Shown one piece after another: positions 16,323 through 23,898 of a stretch of DNA of 64,000 bases. Positions within the stretch are counted from its first letter, which is position 1; the number at the start of each line of letters is the position of its first letter. A model generated the notes under the pieces. The model saw nothing but the letters and a program-made list of their open reading frames with translations, was not told where the DNA came from and did not search any database. The position numbers and the translations under genes are program-made. Source of the stretch: Nocardioides albidus (lineage in GTDB: Bacteria; Actinomycetota; Actinomycetes; Propionibacteriales; Nocardioidaceae); the NCBI RefSeq assembly GCF_006335005.1, contig NZ_VDMP01000021.1, positions 67,509 through 131,508 of the forward strand, given 5' to 3'.

Positions 16323-17504
16323 CTATGCCACGTCTGCGACGACGCGAGAGGCCGCCGCGGCCGCCTGGACCAGCGCCTGCGCGCGCTGCCGGATATCGGC
16401 AGGCGAGGTCAGTCCGGGCCTGCCCCAGAGCGTCAGCATGTAGGCGATACGGCCGTCAGGGCCGAAGACCGGCGCACTGAGCGAGCGCAGCTCGACATCG
16501 CCGTCCGGATCCTCAGGCCGGTTGTAGCCGGGGAGTGCGGAGAAGAAGGCCTTCCGCAGATCATCCGGGGACGTGCCAGGGTCTCCCGCGTTGATCCGCG
16601 TCGCCACCGACTCGAGATGGGCGCCCTCCCGGTGTCCGACCGCGATCGCGTAACCACGCTGACGGACCAGCTCCGGCACCCCGCGCAGAGCGGCCAGCTC
16701 GGCGGCATCCATCCCGTCGGCGACCCGGGCGATCCACCTCTCGCACAGCTCGTCGTCACCCCACGCTGCGAAGCAGCTGCCGATCGGTGCCATGAAAGGC
16801 AGACGCTGACCCACGCGCGTCGGCGACACGGCGATGTCGGTGTGTCCCGCTGCCGCGGCGAGGATCATCTCGTCGCCGACCAGGGCGATCGCGGTCACCT
16901 CGGTGTCCAGGTCGGCGGCCAATGACTCCATCTGCGGGCGCGCCAGGTCGATCAGGCCGAGGTGCGACAGCAGGTCCGAGTCGCCCGAGACCAGGGAGGA
17001 GGGGCGGAACGAGCCGTACCCGCCGCGGAAGAACAGCAGCGGATCGCCGGACGATCCGAAGTCGAGATCCACCACGCGTCCCACGACGATGTCGTGGTCG
17101 CCGCCGTCGTGGATCCGGTCGGTAACGCAGTCGATCCACACGACCGCGTCCTCGAGCACCGGGTTCCCGGCCGGCGATCGGTGCCACTCGAAGCCGGCGA
17201 ACTTGTCGCTCTTGCGCATCGCGACCGCACGGCACAGATCCTCCTGGTCGGCACGGAGCACGTTGATGCAGAACCGGTCGCCCGTCGCCCGCAGGGCGGC
17301 CCACGAAGAGGACGTCTTGCTCGGCAGGAAGGCCACCAGCGGAGGATCGAGAGACACCGAGGTGAACGATCCGACGGTCATGCCGACCGGTTCCCCCGCG
17401 GTGTCCGGCGCGGTCACGACGACCACACCCGTGGGGTACTGGCCCAGCACCTCGCGGAAGTGGCGTGCCTCGATCCGGGTTCCGCCTTGCGTCCGGTCCG
17501 ACAT
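16323..17504 (-). CDS. Flavin reductase fused to an IclR-type effector-binding domain
   Basis: A 393-residue two-domain protein. Residues 1-165 are a flavin reductase-like domain (FREVLGQYPTGVVVVTA, GMTVGSFTSVSLDPPLVAF, RFCINVLRADQEDLC). Residues from about 185 resemble the ligand domain of IclR regulators (ALVGDEMILAAAAGH, VGQRLPFMAPIGSCFAAW, VRQRGYAIAVGHREGAHLESVA), with no DNA-binding HTH. It likely supplies FMNH2 to the LLM monooxygenase at 1891-3270, and its activity may be switched on by a pathway ligand. A MarR-like C-terminal domain plays that role in the reductase C1 of Acinetobacter p-hydroxyphenylacetate hydroxylase. The start at 17504 follows GGAGGG. An AGTGCACT operator lies 48 bases upstream. 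Confidence 0.85.
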   Translation of the reverse strand: MSDRTQGGTRIEARHFREVLGQYPTGVVVVTAPDTAGEPVGMTVGSFTSVSLDPPLVAFLPSKTSSSWAALRATGDRFCINVLRADQEDLCRAVAMRKSDKFAGFEWHRSPAGNPVLEDAVVWIDCVTDRIHDGGDHDIVVGRVVDLDFGSSGDPLLFFRGGYGSFRPSSLVSGDSDLLSHLGLIDLARPQMESLAADLDTEVTAIALVGDEMILAAAAGHTDIAVSPTRVGQRLPFMAPIGSCFAAWGDDELCERWIARVADGMDAAELAALRGVPELVRQRGYAIAVGHREGAHLESVATRINAGDPGTSPDDLRKAFFSALPGYNRPEDPDGDVELRSLSAPVFGPDGRIAYMLTLWGRPGLTSPADIRQRAQALVQAAAAASRVVADVA

Positions 17505-17541
17505 GGACCCTCCGTCCATTCAGCGTGCGCTAAAGCGAGCG

Positions 17542-17567
17542 CACTTCGATTTGATAGTGCACTCTCA
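17542..17567. promoter_or_regulatory. Putative operator, AGTGCACT palindrome (site 3)
   Basis: TGATAGTGCACTCTCA (17552-17567) is a near-perfect palindrome. CACTTCGA (17542-17549), an inverted half-site also seen at site 2, lies just before it. It is in front of the flavin reductase gene. Confidence 0.68.
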
Positions 17568-17617
17568 TTAGAGCACCGGTGTCGTGCCGCCGCAAGGATC
17601 CCGAGTTCGGAAAGGGT

Positions 17618-19018
17618 CTAGACCGCTCCGACCGGTGTCCGGCGCGCGAGGTTCTCCAGCGCCGGCCCCCTCCACTTCCTCGACTCCTCCAGGGCTGCGC
17701 TCACCTCGGGATCGCCCACGTGCTCGCTCATGCCTCGAGCCGGGTTGAGCCGGGTCTCGCGGGACCACGAGCGGAGCTCCGGGATCGCATTGCGTCGCGC
17801 GGCACTCTCCAGATAGGTGTTGGTGAACGACATCAGGTCGTCGATGTGACCGGTGTAGACGACCGGGAGAGACAGATGCTCCTTGAGCGCGTCGTCATCG
17901 AGCAGGGCCTCGATCACGCCGAGCGTGGCAGCACTCCAGCAGGCGAACCCGGGTGTCACGTACTGGACCGTGATCCGCCCGCTCTCGAACACGGGCTGGG
18001 GGTCGATAGTCCGCAGGCCGGTGGCCGTGCAGTCGACGTAGATCCTCCCGGCGGGCTGGGCGACGCGCGTACCGTTCTCGAACTCCATGCCGGCGCCGGT
18101 CAGGCGCCGGACCCGCCCGGCGCGCACGACGTCGTCGATCCGGCGCAGGCCGTCCATCTCCGCGGGGCTGATGGTCGCCCCTCGGTAGCCCGTGGGTGCG
18201 ACGGAGCGGTCGACCCGGAGGAACAGGCCGGCCTCCTCGAGCCGCAAGGCCATCTCTGCACCGCTGGCCGACTCGGCCGCGGCCCTCATCCAGGCCGCCC
18301 CGTATCGCGCCTGGGCGAGCACGAGATCCAGCGGTTGGGTCCATTCCCGGTTCACCGACCACACGTCGCGGGAGCGGACCCACGTGATGGAGCCCGGAGG
18401 GACGCCGTGCTCGAGCAGCCATGTGCACACGTCCATGGCGGTCTTGCCGGCGCCGAGGACGGTGAATCCCGCGGGCACGGATCCGAGCGTGACGAGGTCG
18501 TTGGGAGGAACGACCTGGACACCCGGCTCGATCTCATACGGCGGCCGGCGGGTCGCCGGGATCTCGGGCTCGATGAAGGTCGCGTCGACCAGCCGCTTCC
18601 TGACCTTGACCTTCACCTTCTCGCCGGTGAGCAGGGAGACGATGCGGTGATCACCCGGGGCCACCTCTCGGTACTCGGACATGGCGAGGAACCTCACCTG
18701 GCCCGAGGGCAGCAGCACCCGGTCCATCACTTCGGAGAAGTAGCTGCAGATCTCGGCCGCCGACGACAGCTCGTACATGCCGGCGTTGACCCCGGCGAGA
18801 TCGATGCGGTCGCCGCCCAGCATGGTCGACGAGACGCCGTAGGCGGCAGCGGGCTGGTGCAGGCGTACGAAGGGGTAGGCGTCGTGCCAGTGTCCGCCGG
18901 GCTTGTGCCGACGATCGACCATGATCACGTCGGCGTCCGAATGCTCGATGAGGGCGTCGACGAACGCCATGCCGGACGCGCCGGCTCCCACGACGAGGTA
19001 GTCGGTCTCAAGCTGCAT
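17618..19018 (-). CDS. FAD/NAD(P)-binding oxidoreductase, possible flavin-containing monooxygenase
   Basis: A 466-residue protein with an N-terminal FAD Rossmann motif (YLVVGAGASGMAFVDALI) and a second dinucleotide motif near residue 180 (FTVLGAGKTAMDVCTWLL). It contains KPGGHWHDAYPFVRLHQPA, like the pattern of flavoprotein monooxygenases, but the full Baeyer-Villiger/FMO fingerprint is not evident. It follows the APC permease by 51 bases in the same direction, so the permease's AGTGCACT-like operator should control it too. I infer oxidation of the imported compound. The exact reaction is unknown. Confidence 0.75.
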   Translation of the reverse strand: MQLETDYLVVGAGASGMAFVDALIEHSDADVIMVDRRHKPGGHWHDAYPFVRLHQPAAAYGVSSTMLGGDRIDLAGVNAGMYELSSAAEICSYFSEVMDRVLLPSGQVRFLAMSEYREVAPGDHRIVSLLTGEKVKVKVRKRLVDATFIEPEIPATRRPPYEIEPGVQVVPPNDLVTLGSVPAGFTVLGAGKTAMDVCTWLLEHGVPPGSITWVRSRDVWSVNREWTQPLDLVLAQARYGAAWMRAAAESASGAEMALRLEEAGLFLRVDRSVAPTGYRGATISPAEMDGLRRIDDVVRAGRVRRLTGAGMEFENGTRVAQPAGRIYVDCTATGLRTIDPQPVFESGRITVQYVTPGFACWSAATLGVIEALLDDDALKEHLSLPVVYTGHIDDLMSFTNTYLESAARRNAIPELRSWSRETRLNPARGMSEHVGDPEVSAALEESRKWRGPALENLARRTPVGAV

Positions 19019-19069
19019 GGTGGTGATGTCCGTTCCGAAGTGGTGAGTGACGACGCTGGCCGGACGGAC

Positions 19070-20545
19070 CTACGCGACAGGACTCGAGGGCTGCTCCGGA
19101 TGTTGACCGGCGTCGAACCGCCGCGAGCGCCGTCGTATGAGTGCGCCGATCACGAAGCACATTGGCGTGGCTCCGATCATGAGTGCGTTCGGCAGCGGGT
19201 CGGTGTAGCCGCTGAGATAGCTGAAGTTGGAGATCATCAGGTACAGCGCGATGGCGAGGCCGACGAGGCCCAGGGCGGGTGCCACCAGGACCCGCAGGGC
19301 ACTGTGGCCGCGACGGTCCCGGAGGAAGTAGGCCACGACCGCGAGTGCGCAGACGGCCTGTGCCGCCACGACACCGATCACCCCGGAGGCGTAGAGCCAC
19401 GTGCCGAGCTGGAGGTAGGGGTCCAGGCCGGCGATCATGGCCACGATCACGACCACGTAGGTGATGGTGGTCAGCACGAGGCTCGCGATGTGTGGCGAGG
19501 ACATGCGTGGGTGCGTGCGCCCGAGCGCACGCGGCAGCATGCCATCGCGACCCAGCGAGAACATGTAGCGAGTGCACGCGTTGTGGAACGCGATGACGGT
19601 CGCCAGGAAGCTCGTCACGATGAGGATGCGCAGGGCGGTCACGAGACCTCCGCCGACATACTGGTCGGCCTGGGCGAAGACCATGTTCAAGAAGTCGTCC
19701 CTCTGCGCCGCCTCCAGGGCGCCGTCGACCCCGTAGCCGTAGACCACCACCCAGAAGCTGAGCGTGTAGAACAGCGCGAGGAATCCCACGGCGAGGTACG
19801 TCGCGCGCGGCACCGAGCGCTCAGGACTCTTCGCCTCCTCGGCGTAGATGGCCGTTCCCTCGAAGCCGATGAAGGCGCCGAACGCCAGGAGGAAGAGGGT
19901 CCCGGATCCGTCCGCGAAGAAGACGTTGTCCACCGACAGCGGCGCCACCGAGGGGCTATCGGCGCCGCCCTGGAAGAGGACCGCGACGAGCAGCACCACG
20001 ATGACGCCGATCTCCAGGGTCAGCAGCACTCCCAGCACCTTCGCGCCCACGTCGATCTGGCCGTAGCCGACGATGCCGACGACCGCGGCGAAGAGGAGCG
20101 ACCAGACCTGCCAGGGCAGGTCGAGGTGCAGGATGTCCGTGGCCGACTGGTCGGCGAAGACGCCGAGGTAGCCGATGAAGCCGATGACGCACAGCCCGTA
20201 GGCCGCCATCGTCATCAGCGCGGTACCGGCACCGGGGCGCGGGCCGAGCCCCTCGCCGACGTAGGCGTAGAAGGCGCCGGCGTCCCTGACGTACTTCGAC
20301 ATCGCGGTGAAGCCGCAGGCGAACAGGATCAGCACCGCTCCGGTCGCCAGCATGGCGCCGGGAGCGCCGATCCCGCCGAAGCGGAGCGAGAAGGGGCCGG
20401 TGCTGAGCACGACGGTGAGAGGCGATGCGGCCGCAATGACGAAGAAGACGATCTGGAGCGTCCCCAGCCGTCCCCCGGCGAGACGACCCCTCGCGGTGTC
20501 GGCGCTCTGCTGCGCCGCACCGCCGCTGACGGATCCGGTTGTCAT
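19070..20545 (-). CDS. APC-superfamily amino acid/amine permease
   Basis: A 491-residue transporter with about twelve hydrophobic segments. APC motifs include GTLQIVFFVIAAASPLTVV near TM1, DAGAFYAYVGEGLGPR, and GFEGTAIYAEEAKSPERSVPRATY, the conserved loop around TM6. It imports an amino acid, amine or related cation using a proton gradient. The ATG at 20545 has GGAG 5 bases upstream; upstream residues are not membrane-protein-like. The gene is followed by the FAD oxidoreductase and preceded by an AGTGCGCC operator-like palindrome. The presence of an amine-type carrier in the regulon points to a nitrogen-containing substrate. Confidence 0.88.
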   Translation of the reverse strand: MTTGSVSGGAAQQSADTARGRLAGGRLGTLQIVFFVIAAASPLTVVLSTGPFSLRFGGIGAPGAMLATGAVLILFACGFTAMSKYVRDAGAFYAYVGEGLGPRPGAGTALMTMAAYGLCVIGFIGYLGVFADQSATDILHLDLPWQVWSLLFAAVVGIVGYGQIDVGAKVLGVLLTLEIGVIVVLLVAVLFQGGADSPSVAPLSVDNVFFADGSGTLFLLAFGAFIGFEGTAIYAEEAKSPERSVPRATYLAVGFLALFYTLSFWVVVYGYGVDGALEAAQRDDFLNMVFAQADQYVGGGLVTALRILIVTSFLATVIAFHNACTRYMFSLGRDGMLPRALGRTHPRMSSPHIASLVLTTITYVVVIVAMIAGLDPYLQLGTWLYASGVIGVVAAQAVCALAVVAYFLRDRRGHSALRVLVAPALGLVGLAIALYLMISNFSYLSGYTDPLPNALMIGATPMCFVIGALIRRRSRRFDAGQHPEQPSSPVA

Positions 20546-20607
20546 GAGAACTCCTCGAGTGCCGACAGCGCGTGGCCGCATCCCGTGACCCGTGCCACGG
20601 TCAAAAC

Positions 20608-20640
20608 TGATAGTGCGCCCTCAGAATAGGGTGCGCTATG
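20608..20640. promoter_or_regulatory. Putative operator (site 4), degenerate, inside a larger inverted repeat
   Basis: TGATAGTGCGCCCTCA (20608-20623) matches the regulon core except in its right half. GATAGTGCGCCCT (20609-20621) and AGGGTGCGCTATG (20628-20640) form an inverted repeat with three mismatches across a 6-base gap. A lone half-site TGATAGTG also occurs at 20768-20775, closer to the divergent HxlR gene. Confidence 0.5.
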
Positions 20641-20658
20641 GGAATGCTCCAGACTTTT

Positions 20659-20699
20659 CCGCGATTCTTCGCGGTTCTCCCGAGGATTGCGGATCCTCG
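20659..20699. promoter_or_regulatory. Two tandem small hairpins in the divergent promoter region
   Basis: CCGCGA-ttct-TCGCGG (20659-20674) and CGAGGAT-tgcgg-ATCCTCG (20681-20699) are perfect short stems in the 295-base gap between the permease and the HxlR gene. They could be part of the 5' leader of the regulator, or regulator sites. No other structure was seen in this gap. Confidence 0.35.
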
Positions 20700-20840
20700 C
20701 AGATCTGACACCTGATCTTGTCGGGTTGACCGTCGCGCTCGGGCTCGTCGTCTGCGTAGCGTCGCGGTGATAGTGAGCGCGGTGCGTCCGAGCACCGACA
20801 GCGGCTGTGCGCTCGGGCGCCCGAGCGGAGGTGCGGGAAG

Positions 20841-21554
20841 ATGTCTCCAGTGACCGACGTCGTGGGGTACGACGAGGTCTCCACCGCGGTCCGCCTGCTC
20901 GGTGACCGATGGTCGCTCCTCATCGTGCGCGAGATGTGTGCCGGCAACAGCCGGTTCACCGAGATCGCCGAAGCGCTGCCCGGCCTGTCGAGGAGTCTCC
21001 TCTCGAGTCGCCTGCGCTATCTCGAGCGCCACGGCATCGTCGAACGACGCAACTCGACCGATGAGGACCGCCGACGCAAGCAGCACTACGCGCTGACCGA
21101 GATCGGTGCGGGCCTGGCTCCATCCCTGCAAGCCCTCGGAGAGTGGGCGACCACCTGGGACGCGCGCTTCCGCGGCGACGACGCACAGGGCGCCGCAGAT
21201 GTCGTGGATGCGATGACGGAGAACATCGAGGTCGCCGCCCTGCCGCGCGATCGCATGATCATCCAGCTCTTCCTCGCCGACACGGCCAAGGGCGCGGCCT
21301 ACCTCCGCGCCAGCAGAGGGGTGGTCCGCGGTCGGCTGGGCCGCGCCGAGGAGACCCCCGATCTGGTGGTCAGGGCCACGCCCGCGACGTTGAACGCTCT
21401 GCACTGGGGCCACATCACCTGTGCTGAGGCGATCTCGCGACGCGACATCGTCTTCGAGGGTCCCACGGCGAACATCAGGGCTTTCCCCGACTGGTTCCCG
21501 AACCGGCCCGCCCTCGCGGGGCCGATCACACGGGCTGGGTCTGCACGTCCCTGA
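20841..21554 (+). CDS. HxlR-type winged-helix regulator with C-terminal SCP2-like domain
   Basis: A 237-residue regulator. Residues 1-110 form an HxlR winged helix (LLGDRWSLLIVREMCAGNSRFTEIAEALPGLSRSLLSSRLRYLERHGIVERR). The C-terminal part has a layout like SCP2/sterol-carrier domains (ATLNALHWGHITCAEAISRRDIVFEG), which could sense a hydrophobic ligand. The start follows GGAG at 20827. It is divergent from the permease, and a TGATAGTG half-site and a full site lie between them. This makes it one candidate for the AGTGCACT regulator. Its 3' end overlaps the convergent ABC ATPase gene by 29 bases. Confidence 0.83.
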   Translation: MSPVTDVVGYDEVSTAVRLLGDRWSLLIVREMCAGNSRFTEIAEALPGLSRSLLSSRLRYLERHGIVERRNSTDEDRRRKQHYALTEIGAGLAPSLQALGEWATTWDARFRGDDAQGAADVVDAMTENIEVAALPRDRMIIQLFLADTAKGAAYLRASRGVVRGRLGRAEETPDLVVRATPATLNALHWGHITCAEAISRRDIVFEGPTANIRAFPDWFPNRPALAGPITRAGSARP

Positions 21555-22311
21555 TGGTGCGGAGGATCCGACCGCGCAGATCGGCGAACGTGCTCATCTC
21601 ACGGGTGTGGATCTGGTCGCGCTCCGCGCCGAGCGGGACGTCGACGACCTCGACCAGGCGCGCCGGGTTCTTCGACAGCACGGCGATCTGGTCGGAGAGA
21701 TAGACCGCTTCGTCGATGTCGTGGGTAACCAGGACGATCGTCATCCGGTGGTCCTGCTGGAGACGGCGGGTGAGGTCCTCAAGGTCCATCCGGGTCTGCG
21801 CGTCCACCGAGGCGAAGGGCTCGTCCATGACGAGGACCTCCGGCTCGGTCACCAGGGCCCGCGCGATCGCCACGCGCTGCTGCATGCCGCCCGAGAGCTG
21901 CCATGGGTACTTGGCCTCGACTCCTGACAGGCCGACCTCGGCCAGCACCTTCGCGACGCGGCTCGTGCGCTCGGCGCGGGGGACGCCGCGCGCACGCAGA
22001 GGGAGCGCGACGTTCTTCCCGATCGAGGCCCACGGCATCAGCGAGCGGGTGTACTCCTGGAACACCAGGGACATCTTCGGGCTCGGCTCCGAGAGCGGAA
22101 TGCCGTCGAGGGTCACCTGGCCATCGGTGGGGCGCATCAGCCCGGTCAGGCAACGCAGCAGGGTGGTCTTGCCGGCGCCCGAGGGTCCGACGATCGAGAA
22201 GAACTCGCCTGCGCCGACGGTGAGGCTGATCCCGTCCAGGACGGGCGTCGACCCGTCGTACGTCTTCGAGAGGTCGGTCAGCGCGAGCCGAGGCTGGGAG
22301 GTGTCTGACAT
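21526..22311 (-). CDS. ABC importer ATPase, NitT/TauT (SsuB/TauB) family
   Basis: A 261-residue ATPase. It has Walker A GPSGAGKTTLLRCL, Q-loop FQEYTRSLMPW, signature LSGGMQQRVAIARAL, Walker B VLVMDEPFASVD and the switch His in VLVTHDIDEA. It energises the two permeases directly upstream (gap of 8 bases). The family imports nitrate, sulfonates, taurine, thiamin precursors or aromatic acids, so the substrate cannot be deduced from this protein alone. The 3' end overlaps the convergent HxlR gene. It is the last gene of a six-gene operon that starts with the enolase-superfamily enzyme at 27204. Confidence 0.92.
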   Translation of the reverse strand: MSDTSQPRLALTDLSKTYDGSTPVLDGISLTVGAGEFFSIVGPSGAGKTTLLRCLTGLMRPTDGQVTLDGIPLSEPSPKMSLVFQEYTRSLMPWASIGKNVALPLRARGVPRAERTSRVAKVLAEVGLSGVEAKYPWQLSGGMQQRVAIARALVTEPEVLVMDEPFASVDAQTRMDLEDLTRRLQQDHRMTIVLVTHDIDEAVYLSDQIAVLSKNPARLVEVVDVPLGAERDQIHTREMSTFADLRGRILRTIRDVQTQPV

Positions 22312-22319
22312 GGGGTTCC

Positions 22320-23093
22320 TTAGGAAGAGGCGCGCGAGACGCGCATGCCGGTGTGCCAGGAGAGAACACGGTTACGAATGGCCACGAACACGGCGTTCGC
22401 TGTGAAGCCGAGAAGGGCGAGCAGCAGGGTGCCGGCCCACATCGTCACCGAGTCGAAGGTGACCTGCGCCTGCATCGTTAGATACCCGATGCCACGGTAG
22501 GCGGCGAGCATCTCACTGGCGACCATGAGGACGAAGGCGGCCTGCAGTCCGATCTGGATCCCGCCGAGGATCGCGGGAGAGCCCGCGCGCAGATAGATGT
22601 CGACCATGGTCTTGAGCGGTCCGAGCCTCATCGCTCGGGCCGCGTCGACGAGGGTCGGGTCGGCCTGTCTCATGCCGTCGGCGGTGGCGACGCAGACCGG
22701 GAAGAAGCTGCCCACCGCGATGATCGTCACCTTGGCGGAGTCCTCGATCCCCAAGATCAGCACCAGCGGTGGGATCAGCATGATCGGAGGAACCGATCGC
22801 CAGAAGTCGAGGAGCGGGCCGAACATCTCCCCCATCCATCGGATCCTGCCGAGGATCGCTCCGCAGGGAATGCCAGCGATGACAGCCAGGAGGAGGCCCA
22901 GGCCGAGATTCTTCAGGCTCGGCAGGACGTCGCTGGAAACGAGGTCGAACAGCCACAGCTCACGGAAGCGCGTCAGGATGACGTCCAGAGGGGGGAAGTA
23001 CGGGCTGGCCGCGTTCGCCGACCACAGGGCGTAGGACACGACGATCGCAACCGGAACCACCAGGCCCAGTGCGACGCGGGAGCGGAGGGACAT
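22320..23093 (-). CDS. ABC importer permease, NitT/TauT family
   Basis: A 257-residue inner-membrane permease with six predicted helices. The EAA-like loop is RQADPTLVDAARAMRLGPLKTMVDIYLRAGSPAILGGIQIGLQAAF. It partners the second permease at 23095-23898, with a 1-base gap between stop and start. The ATG at 23093 gives a natural N-terminus (MSLRSRVALGLVVPVAIVVSY). A pair of distinct permeases is usual for heterodimeric members of the family. Confidence 0.9.
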   Translation of the reverse strand: MSLRSRVALGLVVPVAIVVSYALWSANAASPYFPPLDVILTRFRELWLFDLVSSDVLPSLKNLGLGLLLAVIAGIPCGAILGRIRWMGEMFGPLLDFWRSVPPIMLIPPLVLILGIEDSAKVTIIAVGSFFPVCVATADGMRQADPTLVDAARAMRLGPLKTMVDIYLRAGSPAILGGIQIGLQAAFVLMVASEMLAAYRGIGYLTMQAQVTFDSVTMWAGTLLLALLGFTANAVFVAIRNRVLSWHTGMRVSRASS

Positions 23094-23094
23094 C

Positions 23095-23898
23095 TCACCG
23101 ACCCCCTCGGTGCTGGCGCAGGAGTGCCTCACCGGCGGTGAGGATCGAGTTGAAGGTCAGCCCGAGGAGGCCGGACCACAGCACGAGACCGAAGACACGG
23201 GCCGGATCGCCGGTCTGCTGGGCGACCAGGATCAGCTGGCCGAGGCCGGGTGCTCCGCCGAGGATGCCGGCACCGATGACGAGCATCAGGATGAAGGCGG
23301 CCGAGATGCGGATCCCGGTCGCGAAGTAGGGCACGGCGCTCGGCAGCACGATCGTCGACAGGGTCAGCCGCCGGGGCAGGCACATCGCCCGGCTGGTCTC
23401 CAGAATCACCGGGTCGATGTCACGCACACCGACCTGTGCCTGCACGAGCACCGCCCAGACGCCACCCAGGAAGCCCATCGCGATGCCGAGCTCCGGGGCC
23501 GGTCCCAGCACCATCAGCAGCAGGGGCAGCCAGACCACGGCCGGGATCGGACGAAGGACCTGCGAGATCGGGTCCAGCAGGGCGCTCACGACCGGCGAGA
23601 ATCCCATGGCCACGCCCGCCGCGATGCCGGCAACCACGGCGAAGGCGAGCGCGATCGCGACCAGCCACAGCGTCGTACCGAGGCTGGACCACAGCTGCGA
23701 GCTGCCGGCGAGCTCGAGCGTCGAGGAGAGCGTCCGGGACGCCGTGGGCAGCCCGTCGGTGTCGGCCATCGGTCCGGTCGTCGTCATCCACTGCCAGAGC
23801 CCGAGCCAGACGACGAACCCGGCGGCTGCCAGCCCGACCTGGCGGAGCTTGACGCCACCGGTCGGGCGCCACAGCAGCGTGCTCGTCGCCTCGCTCAT
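23095..23898 (-). CDS. ABC importer permease, NitT/TauT family
   Basis: A 267-residue permease with six hydrophobic segments and the coupling loop DIDPVILETSRAMCLPRRLTLSTIVLPSAVPYFATGIRI. It starts with ATGA overlapping the stop of the binding-protein gene, so it is translationally coupled. Upstream in-frame codons overlap the binding protein in another frame and are not part of it. It forms the membrane channel with the permease encoded at 22320-23093. Confidence 0.9.
   Translation of the reverse strand: MSEATSTLLWRPTGGVKLRQVGLAAAGFVVWLGLWQWMTTTGPMADTDGLPTASRTLSSTLELAGSSQLWSSLGTTLWLVAIALAFAVVAGIAAGVAMGFSPVVSALLDPISQVLRPIPAVVWLPLLLMVLGPAPELGIAMGFLGGVWAVLVQAQVGVRDIDPVILETSRAMCLPRRLTLSTIVLPSAVPYFATGIRISAAFILMLVIGAGILGGAPGLGQLILVAQQTGDPARVFGLVLWSGLLGLTFNSILTAGEALLRQHRGGR

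Noticed and set aside
17579..20629. A 1016-codon open frame on the plus strand
   Set aside because: It runs antisense to the FAD oxidoreductase and APC permease, both clearly real. The product is low in hydrophobics and rich in Arg/His/Gly, as expected of a GC-rich shadow frame.
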